The notes: generated by a model from the sequence alone, not told the origin. A stretch of 64,000 nucleotides of DNA from Natronospirillum operosum (GCF_004768465.1 NZ_SRMF01000005.1:140671-204670), one strand, 5' to 3'. Positions 36,032 to 44,886 are shown, counted from the first letter of the stretch. Numbers and translations are program-made.

Positions 36032-36994
36032 GTGACAATGACAAAATCAGAATCAATCAGCTCCGTTGAGGAAGCTCTCGTCGTTCGGGCGGCCTGGCTG
36101 CATTTCATTTCCGGGCTCACGCAGTCGGAGGTTGCGGAGCGTTTGCACGTCTCACGAGCAAAGGCCCACCGCCTCATTGCTTCCGCCATGAAGGCGGGCT
36201 ATGTCCGTGTCAGCGTTGAAGGGAAGGTGGCCAATTGCATTCGGCATGAAGAGCAGCTTTGTGCTCGACATCAACTGACTTACTGCGATGTGGTCCCGGA
36301 TCTGGCAGAGACCGGCATGCCGCTCAAGGCGCTGGGCTATGGCGGGGCTCGTTTTCTGCAGCATCAGCTCGAAAGCCAATCCGCTTCGATGATTGGCATT
36401 GGCCACGGCAGGTCACTGATGGCTGCGGTCAATGAACTGCCTCTGGTCGATACCGGGGACATTCAGTTCATGTCCTTGCTGGGCGGGCTGACACGGCGTT
36501 TTACTGCCAACCCGCATGATGTGATTCACCGGCTGGCCGAGCAAACCGGTGCCGAGGCTTACGTATTACCCGTGCCGTTCCTGGCAAATTCCGTGGAAGA
36601 CAAGAAGGTGCTGCTTTCACAGCACGGTGTTGCGGAAGTGTTTGATTTGATGGCGCACATGGATGTCGCACTGGTCGGCATCGGCTCGGTGGACAGTGAG
36701 GCCCAACTGGTGGCGTCTCGCATGTTGAAGGATGAGGAACTCAACGGCGTGCGTGATGCCGGTGCTGCCGGTGAACTGTTGGGTCATTTCTTCGATGAGC
36801 AGGGCAATCCGGTGGAATCCCCCTTTACCGAGCGCATCATTGCCCCCTCTCTAGAGAGCTTGCGCCGTCACAACATAGTGGCGCTGGCGGGTGGGTCAGA
36901 AAAGGTTGATTCCATCAAGGCCATTCTGAACAGCGGTGTCCTGTCAGGATTGATTACGGATGAGCAGACCGCAGCCAGGCTGATAGAAAGCTGA
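36032..36994 (+). CDS. eryD: SorC family regulator EryD
   Basis: 320 residues. An HTH lies at about 30-52 ('TQSEVAERLHVSRAKAHRLI') and a SorC effector domain follows ('IGIGHGRSLMAAVNELP', 'MSLLGGLTRRF', 'LVGIGSVDSEAQL', 'ALAGGSEKVDSIKAIL'). In Brucella EryD represses the ery operon and is relieved by erythritol; the length and gene neighbourhood match. Here eryD is the first gene before eryA instead of following eryC. The frame begins with GTG at 36032, with an ATG six bases later equally possible; no clear ribosome-binding site decides. Confidence 0.82.
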   Translation: MTMTKSESISSVEEALVVRAAWLHFISGLTQSEVAERLHVSRAKAHRLIASAMKAGYVRVSVEGKVANCIRHEEQLCARHQLTYCDVVPDLAETGMPLKALGYGGARFLQHQLESQSASMIGIGHGRSLMAAVNELPLVDTGDIQFMSLLGGLTRRFTANPHDVIHRLAEQTGAEAYVLPVPFLANSVEDKKVLLSQHGVAEVFDLMAHMDVALVGIGSVDSEAQLVASRMLKDEELNGVRDAGAAGELLGHFFDEQGNPVESPFTERIIAPSLESLRRHNIVALAGGSEKVDSIKAILNSGVLSGLITDEQTAARLIES

Positions 36995-37067
36995 TTGGAT
37001 GCCTGCCGGGTCGCAATGACACCGGCTGCGCCAGTCAGGTCGGAACACAGAATAAGAGGTACGGGAA

Positions 37068-38621
37068 ATGGCGGGGAGTCAGGATCTTTTGATCGGCATC
37101 GACGCAGGCACGTCGGTTGTCAAAGCTGTTGCGTTCACCCTGAAGGGTGAACAGGTGGCCTGTTGCGCAATTCAGAATCGCTATGAACTTGGGGCAGATG
37201 GTGCAGCAACTCAATCGCTGCGTACAACCTGGTCCGAATGTGTCGAGGCATTGTGTGCACTGGGTGTTGAAGTGCCGGGCCTCAAACAACGCACGGCAGC
37301 CATTGCAGTGACCGGTCAGGGTGATGGCACCTGGCTGGTTGGGCGGGACAATGCGCCGGTCAGCGATGCCTGGATCTGGCTGGATGCGCGTGCCGCGCCG
37401 ACGGTGGACCGAATTCGCGCCAGCGCCGGCGAGAGACGCCGCTTCGAAAAGACGGGCACCGGGCTGAATACGTGCCAGCAGGGCGCGCAACTGGCCCATA
37501 TCGCAGAACACTACCCGAGTCTGCTGTCGGAAGCGGAAGTCGCGCTGCATTGCAAGGACTGGCTGTATCTTTGCCTGACCGGCGTCCGTGCCACCGACCC
37601 TTCCGAAGCCTGTTTCACCTTTGGTGATTTCCGCACACGCGAGTATGACACGGACGTTCTGAATGCCCTGGGCCTGCAGGATCATCGTCATCTGTTGCCC
37701 GATATTAATGAAGGTACAGAAATTACCCACCCGTTGTCAGAAGAGGCCGCGCGGTCCACCGGGCTGCTGACCGGGACCCCGGTTGTACTCGGCTATGTCG
37801 ACATGGTGATGACCGGCCTTGGTGCCGGGGTGTACACGGGAAGCACTGATTCAGCCTGTTCCATCATCGGGTCTACCGGCGTCCACATGCGTCCCGTGGC
37901 TGCAGAGTCAGTGTCGCTGAATGATGCGTGTACCGGATATATCATGACTCTGCCGGTACCCGGCATGGTCACACAGATGCAGTCCAATATGGCAGCAACG
38001 CTGAATGTCGACTGGCTTTTGGGGTTGGCGGCAGAGTTGATTTGCGACGGTGGGACACCGGTCGGAACAAGTGATCTATTGGACCGCATTGACGGCTGGT
38101 TGCACAACAGTTCCAGAAGTCGGCTGATTTACCATCCTTACATTTCCGAGGCTGGTGAGCGTGGGCCATTCATTGATGCCAACGCGCGCGCGAGTTTCAT
38201 TGGGTTGAATACGAGCCACGGCTTCGCTGATCTGTTGCGCGCTGTTGTTGATGGCCTGGGAATGGCGACCAGGGACTGCTACGCCGCCATCGGAAATATG
38301 CCAAAAGAAATTCGTTTGAGTGGAGGAGCAGCTCGTTCATCAGCCATTCAATCAGTCATTGCCTCATCCGTCGGCGCCGGTGTGCGAGTTTCAGATCGAG
38401 AAGAAGCTGGGGCAGCCGGCGCGGCCATGATGGCAGCTGTCGCCGTCGGTGTGTATGCAGATATGGATGCTTGTATCAGGGAATGGGTATCACCCCTGCT
38501 GGGCGATATTCACCAGCCGAATGCGGAGGACACACAACCCTACGCTCGATTGTACGACGTATATCGAGAGTCTCGAGAGGCACTGGCGCCGGTATGGTCG
38601 AAGCTGCCCACCTCAACATGA
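37068..38621 (+). CDS. eryA: erythritol kinase
   Basis: 517 residues of the FGGY carbohydrate kinase family. The N-terminal 'LIGIDAGTSVVKAVAFTLKG' (phosphate-1 loop), 'VTGQGDGTWLV' and the C-terminal 'IRLSGGAARSSAIQSVIAS' (adenosine loop) are present. In Brucella EryA phosphorylates erythritol to L-erythritol 4-phosphate. 'WIWLDARAAPTVDRI' lies where other family members bind the polyol. It stands 73 bases after eryD and 70 bases before eryB on the same strand. Closest alternatives in the family are xylulokinase and glycerol kinase; the eryB/eryC neighbours decide the assignment. Confidence 0.85.
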   Translation: MAGSQDLLIGIDAGTSVVKAVAFTLKGEQVACCAIQNRYELGADGAATQSLRTTWSECVEALCALGVEVPGLKQRTAAIAVTGQGDGTWLVGRDNAPVSDAWIWLDARAAPTVDRIRASAGERRRFEKTGTGLNTCQQGAQLAHIAEHYPSLLSEAEVALHCKDWLYLCLTGVRATDPSEACFTFGDFRTREYDTDVLNALGLQDHRHLLPDINEGTEITHPLSEEAARSTGLLTGTPVVLGYVDMVMTGLGAGVYTGSTDSACSIIGSTGVHMRPVAAESVSLNDACTGYIMTLPVPGMVTQMQSNMAATLNVDWLLGLAAELICDGGTPVGTSDLLDRIDGWLHNSSRSRLIYHPYISEAGERGPFIDANARASFIGLNTSHGFADLLRAVVDGLGMATRDCYAAIGNMPKEIRLSGGAARSSAIQSVIASSVGAGVRVSDREEAGAAGAAMMAAVAVGVYADMDACIREWVSPLLGDIHQPNAEDTQPYARLYDVYRESREALAPVWSKLPTST

Positions 38622-38691
38622 TAACGCTGCCGCATCGAGACGGCACCCATACTGACAGGATAGCTCGCAAGGAGTTACCGAGGAGCGCAAG

Positions 38692-40224
38692 ATGAACAAT
38701 CAGAAACATATAGACTTGCTGGTCGTTGGCGGCGGCGTCAACGGTGCGGGTATCGCACGGGATGCTGCCGGGCGCGGCTTGTCGGTACTGCTGTGCGAAA
38801 AGGAGGATCTTGCCGAGGGCACGTCTTCACGCTCCGGCAAGCTGGTGCATGGTGGGCTGCGATATCTGGAGTACTACGAGTTCCGGTTGGTTCGCGAAGC
38901 CTTGATCGAGCGGGAAGTGCTGCTGAATTCCGCCAGCCACATTATCTGGCCCATGCGATTCGTGTTGCCCCATAGCCCCAATGATCGACCGGCGTGGCTG
39001 GTTCGCCTGGGACTGTTTCTCTATGACCATCTGGGGGGCCGAAAAAAATTGCCGGGCACTCGGACACTCAACCTGCATCGTGATCCGGAAGGCTCTGCTC
39101 TGGAAGATCAATACAAACTCGGCTTTGAATATTCCGATTGCTGGGTAGATGACGCCCGCCTGGTCACCCTGAACGCGGTCTCTGCTGCCGAGAAGGGTGC
39201 ACAGATTTGCACGCGCACAGAGTTTGTCGGCGCAAAACGGGAAAACGGTGCGTGGTCCGTGGAATTGAAAGATGTGCGAACCGGTGCCATCAGAACGGTC
39301 AGGGCAATTGCTCTGTGCAACGCTGCGGGGCCTTGGGTCAACAAGGTTGTTGGCACCATGAAGGATACGAGTAGCCGCAGAAACGTGCGACTGGTCAAGG
39401 GCAGCCACATCATTGTGCCGAAATTCTGGGAGGGCCAGCAGGCTTATCTCGTGCAGAACGATGACAAGCGGGTGATCTTTATCAACCCCTACGAGGGTGA
39501 CAAGGCGCTGATCGGAACCACCGATATCCCCTATGAAGGCAAACCTGAAACGGTGTCGGCGGATGAAAGCGAAATCGAGTATCTGCTGGCCGCCGTCAAC
39601 CGGTACTTCAAGGAAAAGCTGCAGCGCACGGATGTGCTGGAAACCTTTTCCGGCGTGCGTGCTTTGTTCGATGACGGGAACGGCAACCCCTCTGCGGTGA
39701 CACGGGATTATGAGTTTGATCTGGATGACGAGGGCGGCGTGCCCCTGCTGAATGTCTATGGCGGCAAGATCACAACGTTCCGGAAACTGTCAGAGCATGC
39801 CCTGCAGAAACTGGCACCCTACTTCCCCAGACTGGGGCAAGCCTGGACACGTGATGAGCCGTTACCCGGCGGTGAAATTGAAAATGCAGATTTCACTCGT
39901 TTCATTGACCGACTGCGACAACGTTACCCCTGGATGCCACGGAATCTGCTGCTGCACTACAGCAGACTCTACGGGGCGCGAACACCGAATCTTGTCGGCA
40001 CAGCCAAAAACCTCAAGGATCTGGGCAAGCACTTCGGCAACGACCTGTATGCAGCAGAAGCGAAGTACCTGGTCGAAAAAGAATGGGCACAGACAACAGC
40101 AGATATTCTATACCGTCGAACCAAACATGGCCTTCATCTGTCAGAGGCGCAAAAGGCAGCCTTTGGCACATGGTTTGAAAAAACTTATGCGGGTTCCAGG
40201 TCCGTCGAAACCGTCAACCTTTAA
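38692..40224 (+). CDS. eryB: erythritol-phosphate dehydrogenase (GlpD-like flavoprotein)
   Basis: 510 residues, homologous to the aerobic glycerol-3-phosphate dehydrogenase GlpD. The FAD-binding motif 'LLVVGGGVNGAGIARDAAGRG' (read in part) starts at about residue 9, followed by 'CEKEDLAEGTSSRSGKLVHGGLRYLE' in sections, and 'GTTDIPYEG' near the middle. EryB of Brucella oxidises L-erythritol 4-phosphate to L-3-tetrulose 4-phosphate, passing electrons to the membrane quinone pool. GAGGAGC precedes the ATG. The gene order A-B-C and the absence of a glycerol facilitator or glycerol kinase support EryB over GlpD. Confidence 0.85.
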   Translation: MNNQKHIDLLVVGGGVNGAGIARDAAGRGLSVLLCEKEDLAEGTSSRSGKLVHGGLRYLEYYEFRLVREALIEREVLLNSASHIIWPMRFVLPHSPNDRPAWLVRLGLFLYDHLGGRKKLPGTRTLNLHRDPEGSALEDQYKLGFEYSDCWVDDARLVTLNAVSAAEKGAQICTRTEFVGAKRENGAWSVELKDVRTGAIRTVRAIALCNAAGPWVNKVVGTMKDTSSRRNVRLVKGSHIIVPKFWEGQQAYLVQNDDKRVIFINPYEGDKALIGTTDIPYEGKPETVSADESEIEYLLAAVNRYFKEKLQRTDVLETFSGVRALFDDGNGNPSAVTRDYEFDLDDEGGVPLLNVYGGKITTFRKLSEHALQKLAPYFPRLGQAWTRDEPLPGGEIENADFTRFIDRLRQRYPWMPRNLLLHYSRLYGARTPNLVGTAKNLKDLGKHFGNDLYAAEAKYLVEKEWAQTTADILYRRTKHGLHLSEAQKAAFGTWFEKTYAGSRSVETVNL

Positions 40225-40244
40225 CGGGACAGGAGTGATCGACA

Positions 40245-41177
40245 ATGGCACTGACACTTGGTTTGAATACCAATCCACTGGTGAACCGGTTCGCTGAACC
40301 AGATGACCTGATCGACACGGTGGCCCGGGACCTGCGTATTCGCGATATCCAGCTGACCCATGAATTCATCAATCCGTCCTGGCCGGCGGCGGTGACTCGT
40401 CGACTGACCAGACAGATGGGTCGCGCCCTGCAGCGAACGGGCGTCAGGGTAACCTCCGGCATGACGGGCCCCTATGGTCGATTGAATCACTTTGGTCACC
40501 CGGATACAGACGTCAGGCGCTACTACGTTGACTGGTTCAAGACTTTTGCTGATATCACCGCAGATCTGGGCGGTGAGGCGACCGGGACTCAGTTCGCAAT
40601 ATTTACCTTTCGGGACTTCGACGATCCGGACAAAAGAGAAGCCCTGATCGACGAAGTGATCGAATGTTGGGGTGCTGTTGCCGAGCACGCCAAGGCTGCC
40701 GGCCTGAAGTATCTGTTCTGGGAACCTATGTCTGTGGGTCGAGAGTTCGGGCACACCATTGAGTCCTGCCTGGAGCTGCAGAAGCGGATCGATGCAGCAG
40801 GATTGGCAATACCACTATATGCCATGGCAGACATCGATCACGGTGATGTCAGTTCCAGCAACCCGGATGATACGGACCCCTATGCCTGGGCACGGGCCGT
40901 ACCACCGATTTCTCCCATCATTCATATCAAGCAGAGCTCGATGGACAAGAGTGGTCACCGCCCGTTCACGGCGGAGCACAATGAGTCGGGGCTGATACAG
41001 CCTGAACCCTTGCTCAGGGCGCTGTCCGAAGGTGGTGCAGACAACAACCAGATCTGTCTGGAGCTGTCCTTCAAGGAGCGCGAGCCCAATGACCGTGCTG
41101 TGGTGCCGGCGATTGCCGAGAGCGTCGCATTCTGGGCACCTCACCTGGATACTGGCGCAGCTGATCTGAAGGTCTGA
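40245..41177 (+). CDS. eryC: tetrulose-4-phosphate racemase (xylose isomerase-like TIM barrel)
   Basis: 310 residues of the sugar phosphate isomerase/epimerase (AP_endonuc_2) fold. Candidate metal ligands are the Glu in 'YLFWEPMSVGREFG', Asp/His in 'MADIDHGDVSS', His in 'IIHIKQSS' and Glu in 'ICLELSFKE'. In Brucella EryC was shown to be a tetrulose-4-phosphate racemase, converting the L to the D form, and not a dehydrogenase as first named. It starts 20 bases after eryB behind CAGGAG. It closes the eryDABC operon; a hairpin without a T-run follows at 41186-41207. Confidence 0.85.
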   Translation: MALTLGLNTNPLVNRFAEPDDLIDTVARDLRIRDIQLTHEFINPSWPAAVTRRLTRQMGRALQRTGVRVTSGMTGPYGRLNHFGHPDTDVRRYYVDWFKTFADITADLGGEATGTQFAIFTFRDFDDPDKREALIDEVIECWGAVAEHAKAAGLKYLFWEPMSVGREFGHTIESCLELQKRIDAAGLAIPLYAMADIDHGDVSSSNPDDTDPYAWARAVPPISPIIHIKQSSMDKSGHRPFTAEHNESGLIQPEPLLRALSEGGADNNQICLELSFKEREPNDRAVVPAIAESVAFWAPHLDTGAADLKV

Positions 41178-41185
41178 ACGGGTGA

Positions 41186-41207
41186 GAGCGGGCACAAGTG
41201 CCCGCTC
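41186..41207. terminator. hairpin after eryC
   Basis: GAGCGGGCA-CAAG-TGCCCGCTC, a perfect 9-bp stem beginning 8 bases after the eryC stop. It lacks a T-run, so it is either a weak terminator or protects the 3' end of the mRNA. The convergent pseudogene stops inside it. Confidence 0.5.
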
Positions 41208-41764
41208 ACGCAGGAATCTCATCGAGTTCATCCTCCAGCTCCTGCACCAGCGGGTCCAGGCGGACGACCGAGGGCGCTACGGCTTCAGACTCGGGCACCA
41301 GCGTCTTGGCCAGTTTTTCCAGCCCTGACGCCACCGGAATGGCCAGGCAGGCCAGCAGTGTCAGCACGACCACCGACAGAATAAACAGGACAGGCAACCC
41401 GGCCAGTGCATCAAACAGCGCCCCCACTGCGGGGTCGGCACTGAAGGCCACGGCCGAGTCGCTGAGCAGGCCGACACCAATCAGCATGAAAGCGAAAGCG
41501 AGCAGTGCCTGCCCGATACCCCGGGCGCGATTGTTCTCCATGAACAGAAACAGGAAACCGCCAAGCGCCAGAAAGGCACCTGTGAACTCCCTCAGGTTGA
41601 GTGACACCAGCGACACCGCCGACAAAGGATTTGGAGCGGGTTTTGCTAAAGTCCTGCAGCCCGTCCAGCAGGTCACCGCCAAACACTCGGGCAAAGCCCT
41701 CCCGCAGGAACCGAAGCCCGAACAGTACGAGCAAAAGCCCGGCAACAAGATTGATGAATTCCAT
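41206..41764 (-). pseudogene. degraded Na/Pi cotransporter family gene
   Basis: Two reading frames carry pieces of one protein. The N-terminal piece (from ATG 41764: 'MEFINLVAGLLLVLFGLRFL', 'VFGGDLLDGLQDFSKTRSKS') then loses frame after 'FVGGVAG', and the C-terminal piece ('LREFTGAFLALGGFLFLFME', 'IGVGLLSDSAVAFSAD', 'LPVLFILSVVVLTLLACLAI') continues in another frame. The family core between them, including the transport QSSS repeats, is missing, and the C-terminal PhoU-like part is absent. The total of about 185 residues compares with more than 500 in intact relatives. Frameshift plus internal deletion make it non-functional. It is preceded by a long leader with a strong promoter. Confidence 0.7.
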
Positions 41765-42132
41765 GGCGACTTCCTTTCTCTGAGACAACACATTGGCACG
41801 GCAACCCCGGCCACAACAGACAGTAGATTCGGGGTGGGTTACAGTTTATGTGGTGAGAAAATCCGGAATCACGGGCATGGCTAATCCGCCTTTCCAGGTT
41901 GTGCATGAAGCAGCCATAAACCACGCATGATCAATCAGACCCTGACAGGGCCTTCACTGAACGAAGGGATGTTGCTGGCGGCGCTTAACCCGGACCTCGG
42001 GGTAAGCACAGCCGGAGAAATCGATTTGTTCCGGAGGGTGTTTACCGCGAGATCCGTCCAGTCGCCTTGCGGCGATCTGCAGTCTGATACCAACTGCTGG
42101 TTTCCAAGACAAAACTCCTCTTGCTTTGATGG
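41765..42132 (-). ncRNA. possible structured leader RNA upstream of the Na/Pi pseudogene
   Basis: A minus-strand transcript from the promoter at 42139-42166 would have a 368-base leader with many stems: TCGCC-GCAA-GGCGA (GNRA tetraloop, 42062-42075), CCGGA/TCCGG near 42014-42036, GCTTACCCC/GGGTTAAGC (41983-42007), CCTTC/GAAGG (41952-41968) and CCCTG-T-CAGGG (41940-41950). The GNRA loop exists only in the minus-strand reading. It matches no riboswitch consensus that I can recall, nor 6S RNA or tmRNA. No T-run terminator is seen inside it. It may be a cis-regulatory leader or an independent small RNA. Confidence 0.35.
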
Positions 42133-42138
42133 TGGCGG

Positions 42139-42166
42139 AGTATAGGCAGGCAGGTTCTTATGTCAA
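42139..42166 (-). promoter_or_regulatory. near-consensus sigma-70 promoter facing the Na/Pi pseudogene
   Basis: On the minus strand TTGACA (42161-42166), 16 bases, then TATACT (42139-42144). It is the closest match to consensus noticed in the window and stands 375 bases before the pseudogene ATG. The 480 bases between it and mgtE (42167-42648) contain a hairpin ACCCG-GT-CGGGT at 42549-42560 and no convincing gene. Confidence 0.6.
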
Positions 42167-42648
42167 TATCTAATTAAAAAGGGGTTGACTTCATGAAATC
42201 ATCTCACTACTGTTCCGCTCGAATTCACAACTAGGGAGAGCAACAGCTGATGGACGACCCCAGTAGTCGATCATCCAAGCGTGGGACTGACGGTAAGGTC
42301 GATACCCAGGCTCTGACTCTCTCCTGACCCCCGGCGCAGATTCCTGTCGCCAATACCGGGTCAGGCTGACCAGCCAAGCCCGGATATCCTCCTGAAAACC
42401 CACCCGTACTGACACCAGACCACTCGGCTTGCGAGGGCTTGGCGCGCCATTGTGCCATGTCCAATAGCTTTGAGGTTCTGTTGTGTTCGGCCGGTGTCTG
42501 TCGATCCTGCGCAAATTTGCCTTCACAGGTCCTGCCTGGTGATGTGCTGTACCCGGTCGGGTGACAGCTCACGCAGGTCTGTGTTCAGGAAATAAATAGA
42601 AATCATTCTGATAATTGGAGTGGTTAGGATTAGTTTCAGGAGAATACA

Positions 42649-43725
42649 ATGAACACCATTACTGCAAACACCGTCTCAACGGCCTCAAATGCCCAAAGCA
42701 ATCCGGTTCTGCGCCATCACCCGGTCAGCGAAGTGATGCGCAAGACCTTCCTCAATGTGGATGCGACCATGACTGCCGAGCAGGCATTGGAGCTGGTCCG
42801 CAAGTCGGACCTGAACCATGACGCGACCTCAGTGCTGTTCGTCTCCTCAGAGCGCAGCAACAACTACCGCGGTTTTGTGCGTCTGAGCGCGCTGTTGCGT
42901 GCCACCGCCGACACCGCGATCGGTGCCCTGGTCGAGGCAGAAAGCCCGCAGGTCAAGCAGGATGTCCACTACGAGGTGGCGGCGCGTGAGCTGCACCGCA
43001 CGGATATTCCGATGCTGCCGGTGACTGATGACGAGAACCGTCTGGTTGGTGTACTGACCTTCGATGACGCCATGGATGTACTGGAGCAGGAAGCTTCCGA
43101 AGACATGTACTGGAAGGCCGGTGTCGGTGACCTGACGCACCAGAAGGACGCCGTACGCAGCGAGAAGCTGACCTCCGGCAGCATTGGTTACCCGGTCAAG
43201 GTGCGCCTGATGTTCCTGATGGTGACCCTAGCCGGTGGCATGATGGTCGGTGGTGTGATCGATCACTTCGAAGGCGTGCTGGAAGCCCTGGTCGCACTGG
43301 CCATCTTCATTCCGCTGGTCATGGACATGGGCGGCAATGTGGGCACCCAGTCCACCACCATCTTCGCACGTGGTCTGGCGCTGGGGCACATCGATCTGAA
43401 CCGGTTCTTCCGTGTACACGTTTGGCGTGAACTGAAGGTCGGTCTGACCATGGGCGTATTGCTGGCTGTCCTCGGCGGCACCATCGCCTACTTCTGGCAG
43501 GGAGCACCCAACGGCATTCCGATGCTGGGTGTCGTGGTCGGGCTGTCCCTGATGTTCTCGGTGACCACAGCCAGCCTGCTCGGCTTCCTGATCCCCTGGA
43601 TTCTGCTGAAGCTGGGTGTGGACCATGCGCCGGGTGCTGACCCCTTCATCACCACCATCAAGGACTTCAGCGGCCTGGCCGTCTACTTCCTGACTGCGGC
43701 CTGGTTGCTGGGCATCTCCGGCTGA
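42649..43725 (+). CDS. mgtE: MgtE-type magnesium transporter
   Basis: 358 residues. Two CBS domains occupy about 25-150 ('HPVSEVMRKTFLNVDATMTA', 'PMLPVTDDENRLVGVLTFDD'), followed by five membrane helices from about 185 with the selectivity signature 'IPLVMDMGGNVGTQSTTIFARGLALG' (read in part) and 'DPFITTIKDFSGLAVYF'. The N-terminal superhelical MgtE_N domain of long MgtE proteins is missing, as in many short proteobacterial members. It is a Mg2+-gated channel that closes when internal Mg2+ is high. AGGAG lies before the ATG and a strong terminator follows. Confidence 0.88.
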   Translation: MNTITANTVSTASNAQSNPVLRHHPVSEVMRKTFLNVDATMTAEQALELVRKSDLNHDATSVLFVSSERSNNYRGFVRLSALLRATADTAIGALVEAESPQVKQDVHYEVAARELHRTDIPMLPVTDDENRLVGVLTFDDAMDVLEQEASEDMYWKAGVGDLTHQKDAVRSEKLTSGSIGYPVKVRLMFLMVTLAGGMMVGGVIDHFEGVLEALVALAIFIPLVMDMGGNVGTQSTTIFARGLALGHIDLNRFFRVHVWRELKVGLTMGVLLAVLGGTIAYFWQGAPNGIPMLGVVVGLSLMFSVTTASLLGFLIPWILLKLGVDHAPGADPFITTIKDFSGLAVYFLTAAWLLGISG

Positions 43726-43737
43726 AGCCGAAGCTGT

Positions 43738-43767
43738 GCGCTGCCTCCCCGGAGGCAGCGCTTTTTT
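43738..43767 (+). terminator. intrinsic terminator after mgtE
   Basis: GCGCTGCCTCC-CC-GGAGGCAGCGC, an 11-bp stem with a 2-base nominal loop, followed immediately by six T. It starts 12 bases past the mgtE stop. Confidence 0.92.
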
Positions 43768-43796
43768 GGCTTCGGATCCAGGCATTTGGGTACAAG

Positions 43797-44477
43797 GTGG
43801 CAGATACACTGCCCAGTGATACACTGATCCACATGGCCCCGATACTACTTCAGCATTGGCAGTTTACTGCCGGGCGCCCTGTCCAGGCACCGGTACTGCC
43901 CGACGGCTGCCGCGACCTTATAGTCAGAGTGGACAGCCGAGGTGAGCCGCATTGGTTTGTCTCGGATCTGGCAAACTCCGCTCAGTCGGTGAGTTGCCAG
44001 GCCGGGCAGGTCTTTATGGGTTTTCGGTTGCACCCGGCGGCACAGTTTTCCGAAACGGAGTTGCTGGCCGCCTTTCGTCAGTGTGATGCGGGCGAGAGCA
44101 AAACCAGACAGATTGCGCGTCTGGAAGCACTTGTTCGTCTGGACACCAACCTGGCAGAAGCGCTGGACGCACTGGCCAGTGCCCAGCGTAAAGTGGATGT
44201 TTTAAGACAAGTGGGTGTCAGTGAGCGCACACTGGAAAGAGTGATCAAAAGAGCAACCGGCAAGAATCCGCTATTCTGGAAAAATCTGGCCCGTGCTCGT
44301 CGCACTGCTCGCCAACTCAACGGCCAGCAGCCATTTGCAGAGTTGGCAGCCGACAGCGGCTACGCCGATCAGGCGCACATGATACGCGAGTTCAGAAAAT
44401 GGTTCGGTGTAACCCCCGGTCAGTTCATGGGGAACACCGAACTCACCGCCCTGGTCCAGGCATCAGGTTATGAGTAA
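43797..44477 (+). CDS. AraC family transcriptional regulator
   Basis: 226 residues from the GTG at 43797; an ATG at 43833 (MAPILLQHW) is an equally good start and no ribosome-binding site decides. The N-terminal half is the small sensor-like domain common in short AraC proteins ('PVLPDGCRDLIVRVDS', 'VFMGFRLHPAA'). The C-terminal HTH pair is at about 135-215 ('VLRQVGVSERTLERVIKRAT', then 'ELAADSGYADQAHMIREFRKWFGVTPGQF' in sections). It stands alone after the mgtE terminator and converges on the VOC gene. Target genes are unknown. Confidence 0.8.
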   Translation: MADTLPSDTLIHMAPILLQHWQFTAGRPVQAPVLPDGCRDLIVRVDSRGEPHWFVSDLANSAQSVSCQAGQVFMGFRLHPAAQFSETELLAAFRQCDAGESKTRQIARLEALVRLDTNLAEALDALASAQRKVDVLRQVGVSERTLERVIKRATGKNPLFWKNLARARRTARQLNGQQPFAELAADSGYADQAHMIREFRKWFGVTPGQFMGNTELTALVQASGYE

Positions 44478-44502
44478 TGCCTGAACCACGGCACGGGTAT
44501 CG

Positions 44503-44886
44503 CTACATGGCTACCGCTGTACACAATTCCACCAGAAAACCATCCGGATCACGCACATAGGCGGTGGTTTGCCCCCAGGGCATATCCTCGGGCTCCTGCA
44601 CCAGGGTAGCCCCAGCCGCAACCGCTTTTTTCAGCGCCGCCGGAACGTCCTCGGTGACAAAAGCGATTTCAAAGCAGGGGGAGTCCGCTATCGGCGCCGA
44701 AGGGTTCTTGCCCAGTTCGGCAAGCAATTTGCGCGTCGAGAAAGCAAGCGCAGTTGTGCCCGTATCCAGCTCGCCGAAGTCTCCGCTCTCGTGTAAAAAC
44801 CGCCGCTTGAGGCCGAAGGCCGCCTCGTAAAAGGCCAGCGTGTGCCGCACGTCTTCCACATACAAAATAGTATAACCAAGCAACAT
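44503..44886 (-). CDS. VOC family (glyoxalase/dioxygenase-fold) protein
   Basis: 127 residues of the vicinal oxygen chelate fold, with two beta-alpha-beta-beta-beta modules: 'LGYTILYVEDVRHTLAFYEA' at the start and 'CFEIAFVTEDVPAALKKAVA' in the second half, ending 'VRDPDGFLVELCTA'. The terminal Glu of 'DPDGFLVEL' is a usual metal ligand; the first-module His is replaced (Leu-Gly-Tyr), so metal binding may be altered. Members act in detoxification or antibiotic resistance; the substrate here is unknown. It converges on the AraC gene. Confidence 0.82.
   Translation of the reverse strand: MLLGYTILYVEDVRHTLAFYEAAFGLKRRFLHESGDFGELDTGTTALAFSTRKLLAELGKNPSAPIADSPCFEIAFVTEDVPAALKKAVAAGATLVQEPEDMPWGQTTAYVRDPDGFLVELCTAVAM

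Noticed and set aside
38692..40224. Annotation as aerobic glycerol-3-phosphate dehydrogenase GlpD.
   Set aside because: No glpF, glpK or glpR nearby; the eryA, eryC, eryD, eryH, eryI context supports EryB.
41927..42145. 72-codon open frame, and the idea that the region is a Mg2+ or Mn2+ riboswitch (M-box, yybP-ykoY) for mgtE.
   Set aside because: The peptide has no family features. The conserved cores of those riboswitches, as I recall them, are not present, and the best stems (GNRA loop) and the promoter are on the minus strand, away from mgtE.
42191..42526. 111-codon minus-strand open frame between the promoter and mgtE.
   Set aside because: Atypical composition, no ribosome-binding site, no recognisable motif; overlapped by another equally weak frame.
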